Shown: positions 29,646 to 37,321 of the stretch, one piece after another
Layout of the letters: every line of letters begins with the position of its first letter
How positions within the stretch are numbered: the stretch's first letter is position 1
Assembly: GCF_035917975.1 (NCBI RefSeq)
Contig: NZ_CP109130.1
Span: 7,874,001-7,938,000 of the forward strand
DNA: 64,000 bases
Direction: 5' to 3'
From: Streptosporangium sp. NBC_01756
GTDB lineage: Bacteria > Actinomycetota > Actinomycetes > Streptosporangiales > Streptosporangiaceae
The notes under the pieces: model-generated
Databases searched by the model: none
Told to the model about the DNA's origin: nothing
Seen by the model: the letters and a program-made list of their open reading frames with translations, nothing else
Made by a program: the position numbers and the translations under genes

Positions 29646-29664
29646 TTAGGTAAGTCTATCCTTA
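29646..29664 (+). promoter_or_regulatory. Iron box in front of the esterase
   Basis: TTAGGTAAGTCTATCCTTA matches the IdeR/DmdR consensus at 15 of 19 bases. It ends 36 bases before the esterase ATG and can control the esterase and perhaps the divergent permease pair. Confidence 0.75.
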
Positions 29665-29700
29665 GCTTTTGACCGATGGTAGGGACGGAGGAGGGCCGCG

Positions 29701-30780
29701 ATGGAGAACACCTTCGCCCGGTTCGGGCTTCCCGGTGAACCCGGCACCGACGGGTTCTGGGCGGCGGCGGGGACGCCCGCGTCGGTGTCCACCGGCGACG
29801 GCGGCTGGGTGACCCTGTTCCTGTGGCGCGGGTCCCCGGCGAGCCTCGACTTCGAGAGCTGGTCGGAGCCGGTACCCCTACGCCGATGGGGCGATACGGA
29901 CTGCTGGTACGCCGAGGTGGCCATGCCCGCGCGGCTGCGGGTGACCTACCGGTTCCGTACGGACGACGCGGCGTACGCCGACCCGTTCAACCCGATCGGT
30001 GCGGGCGGTGACCGGTCCATCGCCGCGACCCCGGACGCCCCCGCCCAGCCGCACTGGCCTGCCGTCGGCGCCGCCGACGTCCTGCCCCTCCCGCGCACCC
30101 GTTTCCGCTGGACCAGCGACAGGCTCGGCGGACGGCGCACCGTGCGAGTCCACCCGGCGGGCGGGGGCGGGCCGATGGTCCTGCTGCTCGACGGGGACGA
30201 CTGGCTGTACCTGCACCCGGCCGTGACCGCGTTCGACGCGGCCGTCGCCCATGGCGAGATGCCCGCCGTCACGCTCGTCTTCCTGCCCGCCCAGGCCAGG
30301 GCCGCCGAGTTCGGGTGCCGGCCCGAACTGTGGGAGGCGATCCGGGACGAGCTGCTGCCGCTGGTGGCCGAAAGCGGCGTACCCGCCGACCGAGACCGGC
30401 TGGTGGTCGCCGGGCAGAGCCTCGGCGGGCTGAGCGCGATGTACGCGGCACTGGAGTTCCCGGATCTGGTGTCCGGCGCCGCCTGCCAGTCGGGGTCGTT
30501 CTGGTGGACACCCGGCGCCGTGGACCTGGCCGACCCCATGGGCGGCCCGGTCGGCGGTGCGATCGCCGCGCGCCTGCGGGAGCGCCCCGATCTGTCCGGT
30601 CTGCGGGTCGCGTTCGACGTGGGGGAGCACGAGACGCGGATGCTGCCGCACTGCGAGCTGGTCGAGACCCTGGCCGAACAGGCCGGTGCCACCGTGCGGG
30701 TTTCGCGGTCGGCCTCCGGCCACGACCGAGCGGGCTGGCGCCACGCCCTGCTCAGGGATGTCGCCTGGGCGCTCGCCTAG
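29701..30780 (+). CDS. cchJ: Fes/IroE-type siderophore esterase (CchJ-like)
   Basis: This 359-residue cytosolic alpha/beta hydrolase belongs to the enterochelin-esterase family. It has an N-terminal beta domain typical of Fes (VTLFLWRGSPASLDFESW, DADPFNP-like ADPFNPIG), then the hydrolase core with the nucleophile elbow GQSLGGLSAMYAALEFPD, an Asp in FDVGEHE and a late His in SASGHDRAGWRHAL. In coelichelin clusters the CchJ homologue has been proposed to release or hydrolyse the peptide, since the NRPS has no thioesterase, or to free iron from the imported complex. The start at 29701 has GGAGGAGGG upstream. It is transcribed away from the permeases and is the last cluster gene before the large insertion; its own iron box lies just upstream. 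Confidence 0.9.
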   Translation: MENTFARFGLPGEPGTDGFWAAAGTPASVSTGDGGWVTLFLWRGSPASLDFESWSEPVPLRRWGDTDCWYAEVAMPARLRVTYRFRTDDAAYADPFNPIGAGGDRSIAATPDAPAQPHWPAVGAADVLPLPRTRFRWTSDRLGGRRTVRVHPAGGGGPMVLLLDGDDWLYLHPAVTAFDAAVAHGEMPAVTLVFLPAQARAAEFGCRPELWEAIRDELLPLVAESGVPADRDRLVVAGQSLGGLSAMYAALEFPDLVSGAACQSGSFWWTPGAVDLADPMGGPVGGAIAARLRERPDLSGLRVAFDVGEHETRMLPHCELVETLAEQAGATVRVSRSASGHDRAGWRHALLRDVAWALA

Positions 30781-31257
30781 TAGTACTTCGTTAGGTTGGT
30801 TTGATCTCGGGTGTTGGGTTCGGCATGCTGCTCTCGTGGACTTGGAGGAGATCGAGCAGTTGCGGGGTGAGCTGGCCGCGTTCGTGGCCGAGGTGTTCGC
30901 GTCGGTGCCGCGCAGGGATCAGCGGGAGAAGGGTGACTGCTACCTGCGAGGGTTGATGCTGGACGGCCGACGCAAGTCGATCCAGCCGATGGCCGAGCGG
31001 CTGCCGGACGGCGACATGCAGGCGTTGCAGCAGTTCGTCAACCAGTCGCCGTGGGAGCACGCCGCGGTGTTGCGCGCGGTGGCGCTCAAGACGGTCCCGA
31101 TCGTTGATCCGCTGGTGTGGGTGATCGACGATGTGTCTTTTCCCAAGGACGGGAACATGTCGGCGGGGGTGGCAAGGCAGTGGTGCGGGGCGTTGGGTAA
31201 GCAGTCCAACTGCCAGGTCGCGGTGAGCTTGCACGCCGCATCCGACACCGCGTCGGT
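30781..31257 (+). mobile_element. Truncated IS701-family element (left border of the insertion)
   Basis: A coding fragment begins with GTG at 30836 and runs to about 31257. It reads the N-terminal third of an IS701-family transposase: FVAEVFASVPRRDQREKG, GRRKSIQPMAERL, VIDDVSFPKDG, ARQWCGALGKQSNCQVAVS and LHAASDTASVPV. It then breaks off into unrelated permease sequence. The presumed left end (TAGTACTTCGTTAGG at 30781) directly abuts the esterase stop. The protein is related to, but clearly different from, the IS701 copy at 45441, so the two do not form a simple composite transposon. Confidence 0.85.
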
Positions 31258-31512
31258 GCCGGTCTGCTGGCGCTGGGACTGCTGACCGTCATGTGGTCGT
31301 GGAGCAGCCTGCTCTGGCCACTGGTGGTCAACACCGATCCCGAGATGATGACGTTGTCGGCCGGTCTCGCCTCGCTCCGCGGGCAGTTCCAGACCAACTT
31401 CCCGATCCTGTTCGCCAGGTCGCTCGTGGCCTCACTGCCCGTGGTCGCGCTCTTCGTGGTCCTGCAACGGCACCTCATCGCCGGCATCGCCTTCACCGGC
31501 TCGAAGGGCTGA
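31258..31512 (+). pseudogene. 3' fragment of a sugar ABC permease (MalG/UgpE type)
   Basis: After the transposase breaks off, the frame reads AGLLALGLLTVMWSWSSLLW, then TDPEMMTLSAGLASLRGQF, VASLPVVALFVVLQRHLIAGI and AFTGSKG with a stop. This is the usual C-terminal end of CUT1 carbohydrate permeases of the MalG type. The first two thirds and the EAA loop are missing, so it is a dead remnant joined to the IS fragment by deletion. Confidence 0.85.
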
Positions 31513-31597
31513 CCCGCGACCCGGACACTCCCCGCCGGACTCGCAAAGGCCCCGCCCCGAGAACGGGGCAGCGACCGCCGGGGCCGCGAGTACCGTC

Positions 31598-31996
31598 ATG
31601 GGCATGGGCCTGCTGTTGGTGTTGCGTCCTCCACAAGCTCGCCCGAAGAGCCCGCGTCGGGCTACTCGGGCCCAGCGCCGTGAGCACCGCCGTGCCGACG
31701 CCGAGGAGTGGGAGGTCGCGCAGCAGCGCGGCTGGCTGCTGGACGTGGCGGTGGAGAAGCTCTTGCCCCTGGTGAACAGTGCCGGGGGCAGCGGGCTGCC
31801 GGTCCTCGGGCGGCTCGACCCGTGGAAGGACACCGTTCTCGATCGCCGTGACCTGCCCCGGCTCGAGGCTGACGTCGATCGTCTGGAGGCGGTTGCCGGC
31901 GATGACGGACAGCGTGCGTTGGTGGCGGCCATCCGGAAGCTGCTGATGACCTGGCGTACAGAGCCCGATCTGATGTTGCACTGCTACGGGGACTGA
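31598..31996 (+). CDS. Hypothetical protein
   Basis: This 132-residue protein is Arg-rich at the start and then helical, with EEWEVAQQRGWLLDVAVEKLL, LGRLDPWKDTVLDRRDLPRL, DVDRLEAVAGDDGQRALVAA and a C-terminal HCYGD. There is no signal peptide or metal motif. The charged, amphipathic pattern and codon use look genuine. Similar short proteins occur scattered in actinomycetes, but I know no function. The start is uncertain (31598 or 31604) and no ribosome site is clear. It stands alone between the permease remnant and the minus-strand catabolic genes. Confidence 0.6.
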   Translation: MGMGLLLVLRPPQARPKSPRRATRAQRREHRRADAEEWEVAQQRGWLLDVAVEKLLPLVNSAGGSGLPVLGRLDPWKDTVLDRRDLPRLEADVDRLEAVAGDDGQRALVAAIRKLLMTWRTEPDLMLHCYGD

Positions 31997-32002
31997 CCGC
32001 AC

Positions 32003-32305
32003 CTACCCGGCCGGCTGCCTTCGGGCCGGGCCGGGGTCATTCGGATGCGGGTCGAGTGGGTGGACCGTGGTTTTCATCAACGGATAAAGGGGAAGGCCAC
32101 GAAGGATCTCGTGCAGCGCATCCGCGCTCGATGCGTGCCAGTAACCCCAATTCGCCCACCGCCCGGGAACGCGCCACAGGCGCACCAGATCGCCGCGGGC
32201 GGTTAGCATCCTGGCGTGCACCGCCTCTCGCGCTCGCAACTCGTCCAGCAGCGCGGGGGCCATGTCCGGCGGTGCCTCAAGCTCGATGTACACCAAGAAT
32301 TCCAT
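32003..32305 (-). CDS. Muconolactone delta-isomerase-like protein
   Basis: This 100-residue protein of the muconolactone isomerase family starts MEFLVYIE and has LRAREAVHARMLTARGDLVRLWRVPGRWANWGYW and LPLYPLMKTTVHPL, all typical blocks. The classical enzyme shifts the double bond of muconolactone in the beta-ketoadipate pathway; homologues near other catabolic genes may isomerise other lactones. I chose the ATG at 32305 because GAGGGAG lies four bases upstream, overlapping the alternative ATG at 32317. It is 33 bases downstream of the IclR gene and probably co-transcribed with it and the enolase-superfamily gene. Acting with that enolase-family enzyme on a sugar or aromatic lactone is inference. 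Confidence 0.82.
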   Translation of the reverse strand: MEFLVYIELEAPPDMAPALLDELRAREAVHARMLTARGDLVRLWRVPGRWANWGYWHASSADALHEILRGLPLYPLMKTTVHPLDPHPNDPGPARRQPAG

Positions 32306-32338
32306 GTGCTCCCTCACCCGTGTCGTGCACCGCGCAGG

Positions 32339-33100
32339 TCACTCTGCGAACAGGTCCTGCGCGTTGTCGCATGACTTCACCAGCGTGGCGATCAGATCCT
32401 GCGAGACGCGTTGGAAACGGCTCGTCGGACTGGAAACCGTGTACGCCCCGATGACCCGCCCTCCGGCGAGGATAGGAGCGGCGACGCACGAGACATCAAG
32501 CGTGAACTCCTCCTTTTCGATCGCGTAACCGCGTGCGCGAATCACCTCGAACTCCTTGCGGAGCAGGTCCTTGTCGGTGATCGTGTTCGGCGTCAACTTC
32601 GTCAAGGGGTGGCTTTTCAGGTATTGCTCGCGAACACCGTCGCGCGCGTAGGCAAGCAACAACTTGCCGGACGCCCGCGCATGTCCGTTCCCGAACGCCC
32701 CGCGTTGCAGGTTGGCCACCCGGACGGCATGGCTGCCCTCGGCCATGGCGACCACTTCTATTTCGCCGTGACGCCACGCACTGAGATAAGCGCTCTCGCC
32801 GGTGTCCGCGGCCAGCGCCCGCAGCGGCGCCTCGAGGCGCTCAAGCGGGTCGCCCTGCTCGAGATACGCGTCGGCCAGCATGCCGATACGCGGGCCGAGC
32901 CGGTAGTTGCCATTCCCGCCCTTGGCGAGTGCGCCGGCTGCGACCAGCGTGTGCAAGAGGTGGTAGGTCGTCGGAAGCGGCGCCGACATGATCTCAGCGA
33001 GCGCCTTCGCCGAGATGCTCTCAGGGCGCTCGGCGACCACCGACAGAGCGAAGAACGCCTTCATCACGGAGGCAATGTGTGGCTTGCGCTGCTCGACCAC
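32339..33100 (-). CDS. IclR family transcriptional regulator
   Basis: This 253-residue regulator has an N-terminal winged helix (SVMKAFFALSVVAE, SAKALAEIMSAPLPTTYHLLHTLVAAGAL) and a C-terminal IclR ligand domain (GESAYLSAWRHGEIEVVAM, RASGKLLLAYA, IRARGYAIEKEEFTLDVSCVAAPI, VIGAYTVSSP). Such proteins usually control adjacent catabolic operons in response to the pathway substrate. The GTG start at 33100 has GGGAG upstream, and a perfect 14-bp palindrome covers the leader, fitting autoregulation. It lies between the dehydratase and isomerase genes and opposite the large plus-strand operon, so it probably controls both. The effector is unknown. Confidence 0.92.
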   Translation of the reverse strand: MVEQRKPHIASVMKAFFALSVVAERPESISAKALAEIMSAPLPTTYHLLHTLVAAGALAKGGNGNYRLGPRIGMLADAYLEQGDPLERLEAPLRALAADTGESAYLSAWRHGEIEVVAMAEGSHAVRVANLQRGAFGNGHARASGKLLLAYARDGVREQYLKSHPLTKLTPNTITDKDLLRKEFEVIRARGYAIEKEEFTLDVSCVAAPILAGGRVIGAYTVSSPTSRFQRVSQDLIATLVKSCDNAQDLFAE

Positions 33101-33109
33101 GATTCTCCC

Positions 33110-33123
33110 ATAGTCATGACTAT
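33110..33123 (-). promoter_or_regulatory. Perfect 14-bp palindrome before the IclR gene
   Basis: ATAGTCATGACTAT reads the same on both strands and lies 10 bases upstream of the IclR start, beside its GGGAG ribosome site. It is a plausible operator for autoregulation by the IclR protein. The surrounding bases are AT-rich for this genome, as expected for a promoter. Confidence 0.5.
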
Positions 33124-33145
33124 TATCGCACTAGGATACATCCAA

Positions 33146-34237
33146 CTAGCGCGGGATCGTGAACCCAAGCCCCGGGACATCGCGTAGCTTCGCGGTTCCG
33201 TTACCGAACTCCGGGCCTCCCGTGCACAGCTCGTGGCTGGGGTCGTACCGGTTGCCCGAGCGGTCGAACGTCTCGATGTTGGTGACGCCGGGCAGGGCGG
33301 CCGCGAGGTGTGCCGAGACCTCCGGCGATATGTGCATCGACACGGGCAATCCCCAGGACGTCGCGCTGCGTGCCACCCCGAGCGCGGGCGTGATGCCGCC
33401 GATGGTGGCCACGTCGAGGCGGAGGATGTCGAGCCCGTCGGCGGCGGCGAGGTGATCGAAGGCGTGGATGTCGGTCACCTCGTCCCCGACACCGATCGGG
33501 AGGTCGGACCGCTTGTGCAACTCCTGGTACGCCCGGACGTTTTCGGGCGGGAAGGGATCCTCGACCCAGGCGATCGGGAACTCGCGCCAGTTGCTGATCT
33601 CGGCCAGTGCCTGATCCGCGTTCTCCCAGAACCAGGAGGCGTCGACGACCACTCGCGTCGAGTCGGGCAGTGATATCGCCAGTTCCGACAGCGCGTGCCG
33701 AGTGACCGACGCGTCCTGTGCTCGGGCGATCTTCACCAGGGAATACCCCTTGTCCGCTGCGCGCACTGCGGTCTCCACGATCTCGTCCACGTCCTCCCGC
33801 GCGTGCGGGTACCCGGCGACGAGCATGAGGGGCACGCGGTCCTTCTCACCGCCGAGGAGGCGGAACAGCGGGCGGGCGGCGCGCTGCGCGCGGACGTCCC
33901 AGAGCGCGATGTCGACCAGGCTGAGCGCGCGAGGAACCAGCCCGGTCCGCCCGACGCCCAGGGTCGATCGGAAGCACTCCCGCCACCGCGCCTCGACGTC
34001 CAGGGAGTCCTTTCCCGTGAGGAGAGGCGCGAAGAGCGTCTCGATGACGGCCGCGATCGGCGCGCCGCGCGTCTGGGCGTAGGCGCATCCGACGAATCCG
34101 TCGCGCGTCGTCACGTGGACCAGTGCGTACGTCCGCTCGGTGACGACGAAGGATCCGAGCTGGAGCGGGCGCGGCAGCGGCACGGTGCGGGTCGTGACGG
34201 TGATCGAGCTGATCGGATCTTGTGTGGTTTCGGTCAT
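33146..34237 (-). CDS. Enolase-superfamily dehydratase (mandelate racemase/muconate lactonizing type)
   Basis: This 363-residue enzyme has the N-terminal capping domain and C-terminal barrel of the superfamily. I see SLVKIAR on the third barrel strand (base region) and metal ligands in VVDASWFW (Asp), WVEDPFPPEN (Glu) and IGVGDEVTD (Asp). A late HISPE supplies a possible general acid His. These enzymes abstract a proton alpha to a carboxylate, as in sugar-acid dehydration, lactonisation or racemisation. The exact substrate cannot be read from this. The ATG at 34237 has GGGGAAG upstream; an ATG at 34336 would add 33 residues that do not look like the family. It is the first gene of the minus-strand catabolic unit. 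Confidence 0.9.
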   Translation of the reverse strand: MTETTQDPISSITVTTRTVPLPRPLQLGSFVVTERTYALVHVTTRDGFVGCAYAQTRGAPIAAVIETLFAPLLTGKDSLDVEARWRECFRSTLGVGRTGLVPRALSLVDIALWDVRAQRAARPLFRLLGGEKDRVPLMLVAGYPHAREDVDEIVETAVRAADKGYSLVKIARAQDASVTRHALSELAISLPDSTRVVVDASWFWENADQALAEISNWREFPIAWVEDPFPPENVRAYQELHKRSDLPIGVGDEVTDIHAFDHLAAADGLDILRLDVATIGGITPALGVARSATSWGLPVSMHISPEVSAHLAAALPGVTNIETFDRSGNRYDPSHELCTGGPEFGNGTAKLRDVPGLGFTIPR

Positions 34238-34278
34238 CGCTTCCCCTGTATTGGTCGACCTCATAAGCTGGAGCGGTG

Positions 34279-34326
34279 ATTGTAACAATGTGACTCTTGA
34301 CTCCACAATGGGAGAAGTTCTAGCCT
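34279..34326 (+). promoter_or_regulatory. Divergent promoter region with short palindrome
   Basis: An 11-bp palindrome ATTGTAACAAT (34279-34289) is followed by TTGACT (34297-34302) and, 18 bases on, TAGCCT (34321-34326), a reasonable sigma-70-type promoter for the plus-strand operon. The palindrome lies just upstream of the -35 and could bind the IclR or another regulator. Confidence 0.45.
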
Positions 34327-34420
34327 CGCTCAACACCGGCTCGGGAGCTTCGGGCCGACGGCTATGGCGCTGCCAGCAGGCTCGATAGGGCGGCGGCCGA
34401 CAGTGAGGGAGAGGCGGATC

Positions 34421-35242
34421 GTGTCCGGAGAAGAAACGCGTGGGTCATCGGAGGTCCGCGGATCCGCCCTCGTGACGGGTGCCGCGCGGGGAATCGGTCT
34501 GACCATATCGATGGCGCTGGCTGCCGCTGGTTTCTCCGTGCACGCTGTGGATCGCGACGGGGCCGCCCTCGAAGAGGCTCGCCGCGAGATCGGAGCCGGC
34601 GGCGGGCGCTGCGAGACGTACGTGTGCGACATCGTCGACCCGGAGCAGGTCGAGCGGACGGTCGGCCGCGTCGCCGACAGCGCTGGGCGGATCGACCTGC
34701 TGGTCAACAACGCAGGCACCTATCACGTCGACGACCTCATGGAGTTGTCCTTCGAGACCTGGCGCCGGGTGTTGTCGGTGAACGCGGACGGGACCTTCCT
34801 CGTCGGCCAGGCCACCGCCCGCCGGATGGTGGATCAGCCGGTCCACGAGGAACTGGGCCGACGCGGGATGGTGATCAACATCGGCTCGGTCGCCGCACAG
34901 GGCGGCAGGCCGAATCGCAGCGCGTACGGGGCCAGCAAGGCCCTGGTCCGGCATCTGACCATGAGCCAGGCCCTGGCCTGGCGCGAGCACGACGTCGCGG
35001 CGTGCCTCGTCTGCCCCGGCGAGGTCCTCGAGGGGATGCTTCGGAACATCTACGACGGCCTCGAACGCGTCTCGGGCGTGGCCGCCGACGAGCTCATCGA
35101 GTCCGCTCGCCTGTCGCTGCCACGGCAGCGGTTCCAGACGACGGACGAGGTGGCGCAGCGCATCGTGTTCCTGGCCACCTCGACCGGTATGCAGCATTCG
35201 GGCAGCGTCCTGTGGTGCGACTCCCGCATCGAACCGCTCTAG
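34421..35242 (+). CDS. SDR-family oxidoreductase
   Basis: This 273-residue classical short-chain dehydrogenase has TGAARGIG for dinucleotide binding, VDRDG after strand 2, NNAG in strand 4, and the catalytic set with Ser in INIGSVAAQ and YGASK (Tyr and Lys). It oxidises or reduces a hydroxyl or keto group of the pathway substrate with NAD(P). The GTG start at 34421 is preferred because GGGAGAGG lies just upstream; an ATG at 34364 would add 19 residues before the usual beginning. It is the first gene of a long plus-strand operon and may prepare an oxoacid for the next enzyme (inference). Confidence 0.9.
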   Translation: MSGEETRGSSEVRGSALVTGAARGIGLTISMALAAAGFSVHAVDRDGAALEEARREIGAGGGRCETYVCDIVDPEQVERTVGRVADSAGRIDLLVNNAGTYHVDDLMELSFETWRRVLSVNADGTFLVGQATARRMVDQPVHEELGRRGMVINIGSVAAQGGRPNRSAYGASKALVRHLTMSQALAWREHDVAACLVCPGEVLEGMLRNIYDGLERVSGVAADELIESARLSLPRQRFQTTDEVAQRIVFLATSTGMQHSGSVLWCDSRIEPL

Positions 35243-35298
35243 CCGTCACCCGCTCATCCCACGGATTCAGCCACGGAACCGATTGTCAGGAGCATGCA

Positions 35299-37320
35299 TT
35301 GGGCGAGCTTTCCGTCCACGAGGCCTATCGACGTATGGCGTTCATCCGGCAGTTCGAACAAAAATGCCTGGAGCTGAGCAACGAAGGGGAGATAGCCGGA
35401 TCGATCCATCTATGCCTCGGCCAGGAGGCGATCCCGGTCGGTGCCCTGTCGGCGCTGCGCCCGGGTGATCGGGTGCTCTCCACGTACCGGGGCCATGGCT
35501 GGGCGCTGGCGTGCGGCTCCGACCCTCTCGCGCTGCTCGCCGAGATCGCACAGCGGGCCGACGGGCTCAACGGCGGCCGGGCGGGCTCCCCGCTCCTGTC
35601 CGATCCCGACAACGGCTTCCTCGGCGAGAACTCCATCGTCGGCGGCGGGGTGCCGATCGCCGCCGGGGTCGCCCTGGCGCTCTCCTCGCGTGCTGAGGAC
35701 GGCGTCGTCGTCTGCTCGATCGGCGACGGGGCGATGAACCAGGGCGCGACCACCGAGGGAATGGTGTTCGCCGCGGCCCGGAACCTGCCCGTGATCTTTA
35801 TCTGCGAGAACAACGGCTGGTCGGAAATGACGCCGATCAGCGCCACGACCCGCGGTCCCGACCTGGTGGTCAGGGGTGAGGCGCTGGGGATCGAAAGCCA
35901 CGTGGTGGACGGGGGCGACCCGTTCGCGGTCGCGCGCGCCGTCGCCGCCGCCGCGCAGGCGTGCCGGAACGGCGAAGGACCCGTCTATCTGGAGTGCAAG
36001 ACCGTACGCCTCTCGGGTCACTACAACCGCGACATTCAGCACTACCGCCCGAAGGAGGACGTCGAGGCGGCCGAGCGTGGCGATCCGATCACCCGGCTCA
36101 TGGCCTCCGCCGCCGGCGACCTGAGTGACGACGCCGTCGACGCCGTCGACGAGCAGGTGGCCGCCGAGGTCGAGGCGCTGGGCCGGCAGGTACGCGCGAT
36201 GCCGGCGCCCGATCCCGCGTCCGTGCTCGACCACGTCTATGCGGCCCAGCCGCAGTCCCGCCCGGCCCCGGCGGCCGGCCCGCCCGAGGAGACCCGGGAG
36301 CTCACCTACCAGCGTGCGGTCAACCTCGCGCTCCGCACCGAGTTGCGGGAGCGCCCGGAGGTCGTCGTCTACGGCGAGGACGTCGGCAAGTCGGGCGGGA
36401 TCTTCGGTGTTTCGCGTGGCCTGTGGAAGGAGTTCGGCGACGCCCGGGTCTTCGACACCCCCATCGCCGAAGCCGCGATCCTCGGCTCGGCGGTCGGGGC
36501 CGCGATCGCGGGGCTGCGTCCGGTCGTCGAGATCATGTGGGCCGACTTCACCCTCGTCGCCCTGGACCAGATCGTGAACCAAGCGGCGAATGTCCGTTAC
36601 ATCAACCGGTCGCGGCTGTCGGCTCCGTTGACGATCCGGATGCAGCAGGGCGTGACACCGGGTTCCTGTGCCCAGCACTCCCAGAGCATCGAGAGCATCC
36701 TCGCGCACGTCCCCGGCATCAAGGTGGGACTTCCGGCCACCGCGCAGGACGCGTATGCCATGACGCGGGCGGCCGTCGCGGATCCGGACCCGGTCGTCCT
36801 CATCGAGGGCCGCCGCTTCTACCAGGACGTGGGGACCGTCCACCCGAACTCGCCCATCGAACCGACGGCCGGGGCACGCCGCCGCCGTGACGGCGCCGAT
36901 CTCGCCATCGTCTGCTGGGGCGCCGTCGTGTCCGACGTCGTGACGGCGGCGGACCGGCTCGCCGCCGACGGGATCAGCGCGACCGTGCTGGACCTGCGCT
37001 GGCTCCGCCCGATCGACGACGACGCCATCGCCGCGGCGGTCCGGGACGGCTCCGGACGGGTGCTGGTGGTCCACGAGGACACCGTCACCGGCGGCTTCGG
37101 CGCGGAGATCGCCGCCAGAATCTCAGAAGCCCACTTTCCCGAACTGCGCTCGGCAGTACGCCGGCTGGGCTGCCCCGACATCCGCATGCCATCCGCTCCG
37201 AGCCTGCAGGCCGCCGTCCTCCCCGCGGTGTCACGCATCGTCGACACGGCCCGCGAGCTGCTGAAGGCGCCGACTTCGTCATTGCCATCCCCCCTGACAG
37301 CCGCCCACGAAGAGGTATGA
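35299..37320 (+). CDS. Fused E1 alpha-beta thiamine diphosphate dehydrogenase
   Basis: This 673-residue protein fuses both subunits of a pyruvate/2-oxoacid dehydrogenase E1. Residues 1-320 are alpha-like (FEQKCLELSNEGEIAGSIHL, STYRGHGWALACG, and the ThDP motif GDGAMNQG ending FICENN). Residues from about 335 are beta-like (EVVVYGEDVGKSGGIFGVSRG, FDTPIAEAAILGSAVGAAIAG, VLDLRWLRPID, HEDTVTGGFGAEIAA). E1 decarboxylates a 2-oxoacid and passes the acyl or aldehyde unit to a lipoyl E2, but no E2 or E3 is encoded nearby. The start is an unusual TTG at 35299, fixed by CAGGAG six bases upstream; no in-frame ATG occurs before 35335. It sits between the first SDR and the transporter genes. Confidence 0.88.
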   Translation: MGELSVHEAYRRMAFIRQFEQKCLELSNEGEIAGSIHLCLGQEAIPVGALSALRPGDRVLSTYRGHGWALACGSDPLALLAEIAQRADGLNGGRAGSPLLSDPDNGFLGENSIVGGGVPIAAGVALALSSRAEDGVVVCSIGDGAMNQGATTEGMVFAAARNLPVIFICENNGWSEMTPISATTRGPDLVVRGEALGIESHVVDGGDPFAVARAVAAAAQACRNGEGPVYLECKTVRLSGHYNRDIQHYRPKEDVEAAERGDPITRLMASAAGDLSDDAVDAVDEQVAAEVEALGRQVRAMPAPDPASVLDHVYAAQPQSRPAPAAGPPEETRELTYQRAVNLALRTELRERPEVVVYGEDVGKSGGIFGVSRGLWKEFGDARVFDTPIAEAAILGSAVGAAIAGLRPVVEIMWADFTLVALDQIVNQAANVRYINRSRLSAPLTIRMQQGVTPGSCAQHSQSIESILAHVPGIKVGLPATAQDAYAMTRAAVADPDPVVLIEGRRFYQDVGTVHPNSPIEPTAGARRRRDGADLAIVCWGAVVSDVVTAADRLAADGISATVLDLRWLRPIDDDAIAAAVRDGSGRVLVVHEDTVTGGFGAEIAARISEAHFPELRSAVRRLGCPDIRMPSAPSLQAAVLPAVSRIVDTARELLKAPTSSLPSPLTAAHEEV

Positions 37321-37321
37321 G

